The notes beneath the pieces were generated by a model, which saw only the letters and a list, made by a program, of their open reading frames with translations, was not told where the DNA came from and did not search any database. Of a DNA stretch of 64,000 nt, positions 46,001 to 53,902 are shown one piece after another (the stretch's first letter is position 1; each line of letters begins with the position of its first letter). A program made the translations under genes and the position numbers. This DNA comes from Microbacterium sp. BK668 (lineage in GTDB: Bacteria; Actinomycetota; Actinomycetes; Actinomycetales; Microbacteriaceae): contig NZ_SNWG01000003.1 in NCBI RefSeq assembly GCF_004362195.1, positions 112,244 to 176,243 on the forward strand, read 5' to 3'.

Positions 46001-47116
46001 ATGCCCATCGACCAGCACGGCGACGCCGTCCTCCAGGGCGTCTCGATCCGAAGCCTTCCGAAGGTCTCACTGCACGACCACCTCGACGGGGGCGTGCGAC
46101 CGGCCACGATCATCGAGCTCGCCGACGCGGCCGGCGTCGACGTGCCGGCGACAGATTCGGGCGAGCTCGCCGACTGGTTCGCCGAGAAGAGCGACTCCGG
46201 TTCGCTCGTGGAGTACCTGAAGACGTTCGACCTCACGATCGGCGTCATGCAGAGCGCGGACGGCCTGCGCCGCGTCGCGCGCGAGTTCGTCGAGGACCTC
46301 GCCGCCGACGGCGTCGTGTACGGCGAGGTGCGCTGGGCGCCTGAACAGCATCTGCAGGGCGGGCTGTCGCTCGAGGAGGCCGTCGAGGCGGTTCAGGAAG
46401 GGATCGAGGAGGGGGAGGATGCCGCGGACGGCGCGGGACGCGACATCCGTGTGGGTCAGCTCATCACCGCGATGCGCCACACCGACCGGTCCCTCGAGAT
46501 CGCACGCCTCGCCGTCGACTTCCGCGGACGCGGCGCCGTCGGCTTCGACATCGCCGGTCCGGAGGACGGCTTCCCGCCGTCCTCGCACAGGGCCGCCTTC
46601 GACTACCTCGCGTCGGAGTTCTTCCCCGTCACGGTGCACGCCGGAGAGGCGGCCGGGCTCGACTCGATCCGCTCGGCGCTGCTCGACGGACGGGCTCTCC
46701 GCCTCGGACACGGCGTGCGCATCGCAGAGGACCTCGAGGTGATCTCGCGCGCCGGCGAGGAGGTGCTCGTGACCTTCGGCGACCTCGCGCGCTGGGTCCG
46801 CGACCGCGAGATCTCGCTCGAGCTCTCGCCGTCGTCGAACCTGCAGACGGGGGCCATCGAGCGCTGGGGGACGACGATGGAGGACCACCCCTTCGATCTG
46901 CTCTACCAGCTCGGCTTCTCGGTCACGGTGAACGTCGACAACCGGACGATGAGCCGCACGTCGCTCACGCGCGAACTCGCGCTGCTCGCCGAGACGTTCG
47001 AGTACGACCTCGACGACCTCGAGACCTTCCAGATCAACGCCGCGGCCGGCTCGTTCCTGCCGCTCGAGGAGCGCGAGGAGCTCATCGAGATCATCAGCGA
47101 CGGCTTCGACGTCTGA
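46001..47116 (+). CDS. add: Adenosine deaminase
   Basis: A 371-residue zinc hydrolase making inosine from adenosine. Metal and catalytic residues are visible: HDHLDGG (His25, His27), VHAGEAAG (His, Glu), LGHGVRI (His), and VNVDNRTMS with the catalytic Asp. The insert around EEGEDAADGAGRD (about residues 140-152) is acidic and not typical of short forms. It lies 54 bp after deoA as the last gene of the nucleoside operon. Confidence 0.94.
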   Translation: MPIDQHGDAVLQGVSIRSLPKVSLHDHLDGGVRPATIIELADAAGVDVPATDSGELADWFAEKSDSGSLVEYLKTFDLTIGVMQSADGLRRVAREFVEDLAADGVVYGEVRWAPEQHLQGGLSLEEAVEAVQEGIEEGEDAADGAGRDIRVGQLITAMRHTDRSLEIARLAVDFRGRGAVGFDIAGPEDGFPPSSHRAAFDYLASEFFPVTVHAGEAAGLDSIRSALLDGRALRLGHGVRIAEDLEVISRAGEEVLVTFGDLARWVRDREISLELSPSSNLQTGAIERWGTTMEDHPFDLLYQLGFSVTVNVDNRTMSRTSLTRELALLAETFEYDLDDLETFQINAAAGSFLPLEEREELIEIISDGFDV

Positions 47117-47199
47117 GGCGGCGCCGGCGGATCTGCACGACTCCTGCCACCGGCGGCTCCCGCCCCCCGTTCGCCCGAGTTCCGCGTTCCGGCGACCGG

Positions 47200-47991
47200 T
47201 CAGTTCAGCGACGCGGCGACCTCCCCGACGAGCCGCGTGATCTCGGCGGTCATCTCCTCGTCGGAGATCGTCGGGGTGCCGTCGCCCGCCTGCGGCCCGT
47301 AGTCGCCGAACGACGAATGACTCGCGCCCTGGATCTCCACCAGCGCCGCGTCGGGGGGAAGGAGGTGGCGGGCGTCGTCGATCTTCTCGGGGGTGGACAG
47401 TCCGTCCTCGCTGCCCGCGATGCTGAGCACGGGCTGGTCCCATTCCGACAGGTCTCTCGCGCAGTACGACGCGAAGAGCACGAGCGCATCCGCCTGCGTG
47501 GCGAGACTGCAGGAGCGCACGCCGCCGAGGGAGTGCCCACCCACCATCCACTCCTCCACGCCGGGGACGAGGGTCGTGAACGATCCGAGCGGACGAAGGT
47601 CGAAGAAGGCGAGGTTCAGCCAGGGCTTCGTGATGACGACCGTCATGTTCTCCTCGGTCACGAGGCCGGAGAGCCGGGCGACGTACGCCCACGGATCGAT
47701 CTTGCCGCCGGGGATGAAGACGAGGCCGACCTCCGACCCGCCGTCGGCGGGGCTCATGATGATGCCGTCGGGCTCATCGCTGATCACGATCCGGTCGTCG
47801 GCCTGAACGGCCGCGAGCGGCCCGGGCTCGGCCTGCGAGACGCCGACCTGGCTCCAGATCACGATCGCCAGAACGGCTGCGAGCACGAGCGCCCCGATGC
47901 CCGCGAGCACCCACCAGAGGATCCGGAGCCCCCGTCGTCGACGGGGCGGTCGCTCTTCGGACGGCGCGGGCGAGGCGTCTGCATCGGTCAC
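47200..47991 (-). CDS. Membrane-anchored alpha/beta hydrolase
   Basis: A 263-residue protein. The cytoplasmic N-terminus is very basic (RPPRRRRG), followed by one transmembrane helix (about residues 24-48), so the hydrolase domain is extracytoplasmic. The nucleophile motif is GGHSLGG, with candidate acid in AGSEDGLS and His in GASHSSFGDYG. This belongs to the 'alpha/beta hydrolase family 5' group, whose substrates are unknown. The GTG at 47991 was chosen because it precedes the charged segment directly. It is convergent with add and followed upstream by mtlD. Confidence 0.8.
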   Translation of the reverse strand: MTDADASPAPSEERPPRRRRGLRILWWVLAGIGALVLAAVLAIVIWSQVGVSQAEPGPLAAVQADDRIVISDEPDGIIMSPADGGSEVGLVFIPGGKIDPWAYVARLSGLVTEENMTVVITKPWLNLAFFDLRPLGSFTTLVPGVEEWMVGGHSLGGVRSCSLATQADALVLFASYCARDLSEWDQPVLSIAGSEDGLSTPEKIDDARHLLPPDAALVEIQGASHSSFGDYGPQAGDGTPTISDEEMTAEITRLVGEVAASLN

Positions 47992-48038
47992 AAGCCCGAG
48001 CGTACCGGCGGCCGGCGGGCGGACGACTCCGCCGCCCG

Positions 48039-49190
48039 TCAGCCGAGCTCGGACTGCCGGGCCGCCACGACCTCCTCGACCGCGGCGAAGAGGGGGTGCC
48101 CCCGCTCGAGCCCGGTCACGGTGGCGGTGAAGGTCGCGGCATCCAGCTCCCGCAGCTGCGCCTGCAGCTGCACGGACTGCTCGTCCTCCGCGTCCTCGAA
48201 CGCCAGTGCCGCTGCGATCGCAGCCACGAGCGCCCGCGTCGGCAGCCCGCGCTCGGCGGCCTCGGCGGCGGGGCCGATGAACCGCTCGCTGCGCGAGAGC
48301 TTGCGCAGCGGCTGCCGGCCCACCCGCCAGACCGTGTCGGGAAGGGCGTCGTTGCGGAAGCGCCTCAGGATCGTCTCGCGGTACTCGGCGAGGTCGGCGG
48401 GGTCCAGCCCGTGCTTGGCCGCGAGGAGGGCCGACGTCTCTTCGAGGGCCGCCGCGACGTCCTCCGCGATGGTGTCGTCGGCGAGGGCCTGGGCGATCGT
48501 CTCCACGCCGGCCCGTGCCCCGAAGTACGCCGTCGCGGCATGGCCGGTGTTGACGGTGAAGAGCTTGCGCTCGATGTACGGCGCGAGGTCGTCGACGAAG
48601 TGCGCTCCCGGGATGCTGGGCGGGTCGTCTCCGAACGGCGGCCGTTCGATCGCCCACTCGAAGAACGGCTCGACCGTCACGTCGACGCCCCCGCCGGCCG
48701 GCTGGGCGGGGACGATGCGGTCGACCGCCGTATTGGCGAACACGGCCCGGCCCTGGATCGCCTCCCACGCGTCGCCGGCCTGAGCGCGGACCTCGCCGCG
48801 GAGCACATCGGTCGCGTTGATGGCGTTCTCGCACGCCATCACCTGCAGCGGCGGCGACGACGGGTCCCGCAGCGCCAGCCCGGCGACAATGTGCGGCGCG
48901 ACGAACTTCAGGATCGTCGGCCCGACCGCGGTCGTCACGACGTTGGCGCCGGCGATCTCCTCGATGACCTCGTCGGGGTGGGTCGCGCTGTTGATCGCCC
49001 GGAAGCCGGTGACGACCGTGTCGCGCCCGCCTTCTCCGACCTCGTGCACGGTGTACTCGTCGACGTCGTTGATCGCATCGACGAGGGGCGCCGCGACGTC
49101 CGAGAACACGAGGTCGTACCCGCCTTCATGCAGGAGCAGGCCGACGAAGCCGCGCCCGATGTTGCCGGCGCCGAAGTGGACGGCCTTCAT
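48039..49190 (-). CDS. mtlD: Mannitol-1-phosphate 5-dehydrogenase
   Basis: A 383-residue NAD-dependent enzyme oxidising mannitol 1-phosphate to fructose 6-phosphate. The Rossmann motif is GAGNIGRGFVG (from residue 7). The catalytic region KLFTVNTGHAATAYFG carries the conserved Lys, Asn and His of the polyol dehydrogenase family. It starts 4 nt inside the end of mtlF, so it is the last gene of the minus-strand mannitol operon. Confidence 0.95.
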   Translation of the reverse strand: MKAVHFGAGNIGRGFVGLLLHEGGYDLVFSDVAAPLVDAINDVDEYTVHEVGEGGRDTVVTGFRAINSATHPDEVIEEIAGANVVTTAVGPTILKFVAPHIVAGLALRDPSSPPLQVMACENAINATDVLRGEVRAQAGDAWEAIQGRAVFANTAVDRIVPAQPAGGGVDVTVEPFFEWAIERPPFGDDPPSIPGAHFVDDLAPYIERKLFTVNTGHAATAYFGARAGVETIAQALADDTIAEDVAAALEETSALLAAKHGLDPADLAEYRETILRRFRNDALPDTVWRVGRQPLRKLSRSERFIGPAAEAAERGLPTRALVAAIAAALAFEDAEDEQSVQLQAQLRELDAATFTATVTGLERGHPLFAAVEEVVAARQSELG

Positions 49191-49627
49191 GACTCGTTGA
49201 CGGTGCCGAGCAGCTGGTAGAGCTCCTCAGGCGTCTGCGCCTGCTTCAGGCGCTGCACCTCGTCCTCGTCGGAGAAGAGCAGCGCGATCTGCGACAGGAT
49301 CTCGAGGTGCTCGTCGCCCTTGCCCGCGATCCCGATCACGAAGGTCACCGGCTCGCCGTCCCAGTCGACCCCGCCGTCGTAGCGGACGACCGACAGACCC
49401 GACGCCAGGATGGTGTGCTTGGTCTCGTTCGTGCCGTGCGGGATGGCCAGTTCGTTCCCCATGTAGGTCGAGACGGTCTGCTCGCGCTGCTGCATCGCGT
49501 CGAAGTAGGCGCTGGTCACGGCGCCTGCCGCCTCGAGGATGTCGGCTGCCTCCTTCATCGCGTCCTCTCGGGACGCTCTTCCGGAGTGGATCCGCACCTG
49601 GCCGATGCTGAGGACGTCACGTGCCAT
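49187..49627 (-). CDS. mtlF: PTS mannitol-specific EIIA component
   Basis: A 146-residue phosphocarrier. The active-site His64 is in ELAIPHGTNETKH, matching the mannitol/fructose EIIA class. It accepts phosphate from HPr and passes it to the IIB domain of MtlA. It is a separate protein here, as in Gram-positive bacteria. A 62-bp hairpin separates it from mtlA, which could lower its expression relative to the permease. Confidence 0.94.
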   Translation of the reverse strand: MARDVLSIGQVRIHSGRASREDAMKEAADILEAAGAVTSAYFDAMQQREQTVSTYMGNELAIPHGTNETKHTILASGLSVVRYDGGVDWDGEPVTFVIGIAGKGDEHLEILSQIALLFSDEDEVQRLKQAQTPEELYQLLGTVNES

Positions 49628-49701
49628 GGTTCACGCCTTTCTCGAAACGGTTGTCTTTCCCAGTCCACTATCGACCGCCGAGGTATGTCCAGCGGTTGAC
49701 C

Positions 49702-49763
49702 GGAGCCGAAGACTCTGGGGCCGGGGCATCTCGCACATCCGACCCCAGAGCGTCTTCGGCTCC
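49702..49763 (-). terminator. Long hairpin between mtlA and mtlF
   Basis: GGAGCCGAAGAC (49702-49713) and TCTGGGG pair with CCCCAGA and GTCTTCGGCTCC (49752-49763), separated by a 2-nt bulge on one side and a 22-nt loop. It begins 7 bp after the mtlA stop. Partial termination or 3' stabilisation of the mtlA message is the likely effect. Confidence 0.65.
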
Positions 49764-49770
49764 TGGCGCC

Positions 49771-51333
49771 CTACGCCTGGGCGTCCTCGTGCTGCGACCG
49801 GACCAGGTCCACGACCTCGTCATAACGCGGCGAGTTCATGAAGTTGTCCACCGAGACGTGCACGGCGTTCGGCGTCTGCTTCCGCGCGCGGTCGGTGAGC
49901 TGGTTCTGCGTGATGACCAGGTCGGCCGACGAGTCGAGAGCGGCGATGGCCTTGTTGACCACCGTGACGTCCTCGATCCCCGCCTTCTTGATCTTGTTCC
50001 GCAGGACGCTCGCGCCCATCGCCGACGACCCCATGCCCGCGTCGCACGCGAACACGATGCTCCGGATCTCCTTCTCCATCCCCGTGCCGGGGCCGGCGAG
50101 GCCGTCGGCCTGGGTCGCCGCGCCGCCGCGGAGGCCGCCGAGCGCCGCCGAGCTCTTGCCCTTGGCCGCCTCGGTCTGGGTGATCGCGGCGCCGAAGGCG
50201 TCGTCGGTGAGCGCCATCGCCTCGAGGTCGCGCTTGCGCGATGCCCGGAGGATCAGTGCGGCGATGATGAAGGTCACCGACGCCGACAGGATCACCGAGA
50301 GGATGACGGCGAGGTAGGACCCTGGAGCGGTCTGCGCCAGCACCGCGATGATGCTGCCCGGTGCGGCGGGGGCTCGCAGCGCACCGCCGAGGAGCATGTT
50401 CGTCGTCACGCCGGTCATGCCGCCCGCGATGAGCGCCAGGATGAGGATCGGCTTCATGAGCGCGTACGGGAAGTACACCTCGTGGATGCCGCCGAAGAAC
50501 TGGATCACCGCCGCGCCCGGTGCCGACGCGCGCGCGGCGCCGATGCCGAAGAACGTGAAGGCCAGGAGAAGGCCGAGGCCCGGACCGGGGTTGGCCTCGA
50601 GCAGGAACAGGATGGACGATCCGTCCTCGGCGGCCTGCTGGATGCCGAGCGGCGTCAGCACGCCGTGGTTGATGGCGTTGTTGAGGAAGAAGACCTTCGC
50701 CGGCTCGATGATGATGCTGGTCAATGGCAGCAGATTCGTCGCCACCAGCCAGTTCACCGCGCCGCTCAGGATCTGCATGATGCCGTTGACGACCCACGCC
50801 ACGGGGTAGAAGCCGATGATCGCGAGCACGAAGCCCCAGATTCCGGCCGAGAACATGTTCACGAGCATCTCGAAGCCGGCCCGGATCCTGCCCTCCCAGA
50901 GGCTGTCGAGCCACCTCATGGTGTACGCGCAGATGGGGGCCATGATCATCGCGCCGATGAACATGTGCACCTGGCCGAGCTGGTTGTCGGCCGGCTGCGT
51001 CTCGTTGAACTGCGCGATGAGGTAGTCCGAGCCCGCGATCGCGCCGAAGGTGCCGATCGAGGCGACGACGCCGCCGCGGACGCCGTAGATGATGCTTCCG
51101 CCGGTGTACGCGATCAGGATCGGCAGGAGGTAGTGGATGAAGGGGCCGACGATCGTCGCGAGTGCGGCCACCGGAGTCCAGCCCACCTCGATGAAGAAGG
51201 CCGTGAAGATGCCCCACGCGATCAGCGCGGGGATGTTCGGCATGATCATGCCGGAAAGGAACGTGCCGAAGCGCTGCACGCCGACGCGTGCCCTGCTCCC
51301 GCCCGTCGTTGCGGGTGTCGACGCCGTTGTCAT
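49771..51333 (-). CDS. mtlA: PTS mannitol-specific EIICB component
   Basis: A 520-residue permease. The IIC membrane domain (about 25-350) carries MIMPNIPALIAWG and the substrate-loop signature FGGIHEVYFPYALMKP. A flexible Ala/Gly-rich linker (about 375-415) leads to the IIB domain with the phosphorylated Cys430 in VFACDAGMGSSAMG. It transports mannitol and phosphorylates it to mannitol 1-phosphate. The IIA function is in the separate mtlF gene. It lies 36 bp downstream of ptsI. Confidence 0.95.
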   Translation of the reverse strand: MTTASTPATTGGSRARVGVQRFGTFLSGMIMPNIPALIAWGIFTAFFIEVGWTPVAALATIVGPFIHYLLPILIAYTGGSIIYGVRGGVVASIGTFGAIAGSDYLIAQFNETQPADNQLGQVHMFIGAMIMAPICAYTMRWLDSLWEGRIRAGFEMLVNMFSAGIWGFVLAIIGFYPVAWVVNGIMQILSGAVNWLVATNLLPLTSIIIEPAKVFFLNNAINHGVLTPLGIQQAAEDGSSILFLLEANPGPGLGLLLAFTFFGIGAARASAPGAAVIQFFGGIHEVYFPYALMKPILILALIAGGMTGVTTNMLLGGALRAPAAPGSIIAVLAQTAPGSYLAVILSVILSASVTFIIAALILRASRKRDLEAMALTDDAFGAAITQTEAAKGKSSAALGGLRGGAATQADGLAGPGTGMEKEIRSIVFACDAGMGSSAMGASVLRNKIKKAGIEDVTVVNKAIAALDSSADLVITQNQLTDRARKQTPNAVHVSVDNFMNSPRYDEVVDLVRSQHEDAQA

Positions 51334-51369
51334 GGCTGTGTCTCCTCTTTTCTCTGGCCGCAGCTGCGG

Positions 51370-53061
51370 CTAGACGGCCGCGTTCGCGGCCTGGTCGGCG
51401 GCTTCTCGAGCCGCGGTCCGGGCAGATGCCGCATCGTCTGCGGCGAGGGCCGCCTCGGCGATTCCGCGCGCCTCGGCGAGGGTGTACTGCAACAGCGACG
51501 CGCGGACGTCGGCGAGTGCGGTGGGGGCCATCGACAGGCTCGTCGCCCCGAGGCCGACCAGCACGACGGCCAGGAGCGGGTCGGCGGCGGCTTCGCCGCA
51601 GATCCCGACGGGCTTGCCGTTCTCCCGGCCCGCCTGGCCCACCTCGCGGATGAGCGACAGGACGGCGGGATGCCACGGGTCCTGGAACGAGGCGACCGAC
51701 CCGAGCAGCCGGTCGGCGGCCAGCGTGTACTGCGTCAGGTCGTTCGTGCCGATCGACGCGAAGTCCGCCACCCGAAGGACACGATCGGCCAGCAGCGCCG
51801 ACGACGGCACCTCGACCATCACGCCGGCCGTCCTGATGCCGTACTCGCGGGCGAGGCCGGTGAAGTACTCCGTCTCCTCCACGGTGGCGATCATGGGTGC
51901 CATGACCCACAGATCTGCGGGGCCGTCGGGCAGCTGCCTGGTCGCGGCGTCGGCCTCGGCCAGCGCGGTCAGCTGCTCGCGCAGGATGTCCTCGCTCGCG
52001 CGGAGGGCGCGGATGCCGCGCAGCCCCAGCGCCGGGTTCTCCTCGTGGGCGTCGTTGAGGAACGCCAGCGGCTTGTCCGCCCCCGCGTCGAGGACCCGCA
52101 CGACGACCTTCTTGCCGGGGAACGCCGACAGCAGCGCCGTGTACGCCTCCCGCTGCTGCTCGACCGTCGGCGCCTGGCTCGAGCTCAGGAAGAGGAACTC
52201 CGTGCGGAAGAGCCCGACTCCCTCCGCGCCGAGGGCTACCGCCTCGGCCGCGCCCTCGGGCTTGCCGAGGTTCGCGAGCAGCGGGATCGCCGTCCCGTCC
52301 GCGAGGGCGCCGGGGGTGAGGGGGGCGGATGCCTGCGCCGCGCGCGCGGCGGCGCGGTTCTCGGCACGCTCGAGCTCGTCGGCGGTGGGCTCGGTCACGA
52401 CGACGCCGGCCGCGGCATCCACGATCACCGTCCCGCCCTCGGCGAGGTCCTTCGCCGCCGCGACGCCGACGACCGCGACGATCGACTTCTCGCGCGCGAG
52501 GATCGCGGTGTGCGAGGTCGGCCCGCCCTCGGTCGTGACGAGCGCGAGCACCTTGTCCAGGTCGAGCAGGGCCGTGTCGGCGGGAGCGAGGTCCTTCGCG
52601 ACGAGGACGAACGGATGCCCCGGATCGGGCACGCCCGGAGCGGGAACGCCCCTCAGCCGTGCGATGACCCGCTGTGCGACGTCGTCGAGGTCCGCCGCGC
52701 GCTCGCCGAGGTAGCCGCCCAGCGCCGTGAGCTGGTCGCGGAACGACGCGAACGCGTCGAAGACGGCGAACTCCCCGGTCCTGCCCTGGGCGAGCCGGTC
52801 GTCGACCTCCTGCTCGAGCGTGGGGTCCTCGGCCATCATCGCCTGCGCCTCGAGCACATCCTGCGCCGCTCCGCCCGCCTGGGCTCCGCGCTGCTCGAGC
52901 TCGCGGGCGACGGCGGCCACGGCATCCCGCACCCGAGCCGTCTCCTCCTCGACGCTGAGCGTGCTCGGGCCGTCGCCGGGTGCGGGCAGCGGCTCCGCCA
53001 TGCGCGCGACAGGTCCCTGGGCGACCCCCAGGCCGATTCCGACTCCTCGCAGTTGCGTCAT
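51370..53061 (-). CDS. ptsI: Phosphoenolpyruvate-protein phosphotransferase (PTS enzyme I)
   Basis: A 563-residue general PTS enzyme that takes phosphate from PEP and gives it to HPr. The phosphorylated His184 is in TTEGGPTSHTAILAR. PEP-binding blocks GVGLFRTEFLFL, MAPMIATVEET and FASIGTNDLTQYTLAADR follow, with the active-site Cys in VGICGEAAAD. The C-terminal 30 residues are Ala-rich. It is located inside the mannitol operon rather than in a separate ptsHI locus. It is encoded 3 bp after ptsH. Confidence 0.96.
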   Translation of the reverse strand: MTQLRGVGIGLGVAQGPVARMAEPLPAPGDGPSTLSVEEETARVRDAVAAVARELEQRGAQAGGAAQDVLEAQAMMAEDPTLEQEVDDRLAQGRTGEFAVFDAFASFRDQLTALGGYLGERAADLDDVAQRVIARLRGVPAPGVPDPGHPFVLVAKDLAPADTALLDLDKVLALVTTEGGPTSHTAILAREKSIVAVVGVAAAKDLAEGGTVIVDAAAGVVVTEPTADELERAENRAAARAAQASAPLTPGALADGTAIPLLANLGKPEGAAEAVALGAEGVGLFRTEFLFLSSSQAPTVEQQREAYTALLSAFPGKKVVVRVLDAGADKPLAFLNDAHEENPALGLRGIRALRASEDILREQLTALAEADAATRQLPDGPADLWVMAPMIATVEETEYFTGLAREYGIRTAGVMVEVPSSALLADRVLRVADFASIGTNDLTQYTLAADRLLGSVASFQDPWHPAVLSLIREVGQAGRENGKPVGICGEAAADPLLAVVLVGLGATSLSMAPTALADVRASLLQYTLAEARGIAEAALAADDAASARTAAREAADQAANAAV

Positions 53062-53064
53062 CGT

Positions 53065-53340
53065 CTACTCCGCATCGTGGTCGGTCGTGAGCAGTTCGGC
53101 GAGCGTGTCCAGAGTGGCCTCGGCGCCGGCGCCGTCGGCCGTCAGCGTCACGTAGTCGCCCTGCTCGACGCCGAGCGCGATGACGCCGAGGATGCTCGCT
53201 GCGTTGACCGGGGCCCCCGAGTCCTTCGCGATGGTGATCGGGATGCCGGCATCCTTCGCGGCCTGCGCGAAGAGCTTCGCGGGGCGGGCGTGAAGGCCGT
53301 GGGACGACCCGATCCGCACAGTGCGGGAGATGGGGGGCAT
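53065..53340 (-). CDS. ptsH: Phosphocarrier protein HPr
   Basis: A 91-residue HPr. The phosphorylated His17 is in SSHGLHARPA, and a Ser at position 49 in VNAASILGV corresponds to the regulatory Ser46 of Firmicute HPr. The usual Lys before that Ser is Ala here. Actinobacteria generally lack HPr kinase signalling at this residue, so its role is uncertain. It is translated just upstream of ptsI. Confidence 0.95.
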   Translation of the reverse strand: MPPISRTVRIGSSHGLHARPAKLFAQAAKDAGIPITIAKDSGAPVNAASILGVIALGVEQGDYVTLTADGAGAEATLDTLAELLTTDHDAE

Positions 53341-53388
53341 GTCGTTCCTCTCAGTCGGTCGTGCGTGTTGTCGTTCTGGGGCGTCGTG

Positions 53389-53736
53389 TCACGGGGGAGC
53401 GGTGCCGCTCGCGGTCGGGAGGGTCCCCCCGGAGCCCCCGACCGCGTCGCGGACGAGCTGAAGCGTCCGCGTGCCGTCGAGATCCAGGAAGATGTCGGAC
53501 GGCAGCAGCACCACTGTCGTCCCGCGGACCGCGGCGTCGCGCTCGATGCGATCGAGTGCGTGCACCAGGTGCGGCCCGACGAGGACGACATCCGCGGCAT
53601 CGAGGTCGATCGGAAGCGACTGCTCGGTGCCGGCGAAGGCGGAGTAGGCGAGTCCTCGCTCGTGGGCAGCGTGCCGCACGCGCTGTGCGACGAAGGTGCT
53701 CGAGGCACCGGCACCGCAGACCACGAGGATCCTCAT
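53389..53736 (-). CDS. Stand-alone PTS IIB protein (lactose/cellobiose-type fold)
   Basis: A 115-residue protein beginning MRILVVCGAGASST, the P-loop-like active-site Cys7 motif of the lactose/cellobiose or related IIB families. The fold continues through DVVLVGPHLVHALDRIE. It is the first gene of the operon that continues with ptsH, ptsI, mtlA, mtlF and mtlD. MtlA has its own IIB domain, and no IIC partner for this protein is present. It may serve a second permease elsewhere or relay phosphate to the divergent PRD regulator. Both are inference. Confidence 0.8.
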   Translation of the reverse strand: MRILVVCGAGASSTFVAQRVRHAAHERGLAYSAFAGTEQSLPIDLDAADVVLVGPHLVHALDRIERDAAVRGTTVVLLPSDIFLDLDGTRTLQLVRDAVGGSGGTLPTASGTAPP

Positions 53737-53760
53737 CGATCCGCCTCCTTCGTGGTGGCC

Positions 53761-53789
53761 ATTCTTGTGAAATCGCTGGGAGCCGACAA
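53761..53789 (-). promoter_or_regulatory. Candidate promoter of the mannitol PTS operon
   Basis: On the minus strand TTGTCG (53789-53784) and AAGAAT (53766-53761) are spaced by 17 bp and match 4 of 6 bases each of the -35 and -10 consensus. The expected transcript start is about 20 bp before the first ATG (53736), leaving room for the AGGAGG ribosome-binding site. Confidence 0.45.
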
Positions 53790-53902
53790 CCACTTCTCTT
53801 TCCGCCCCTCCGGAAGATCGGACGTGGCGCCGAGAGCGGGCCGCCGGCGCGTGGTTGACTGGATCCCGGCGGAGCCGAGGCGGCGCGCGGGCGGAGGAGC
53901 CG

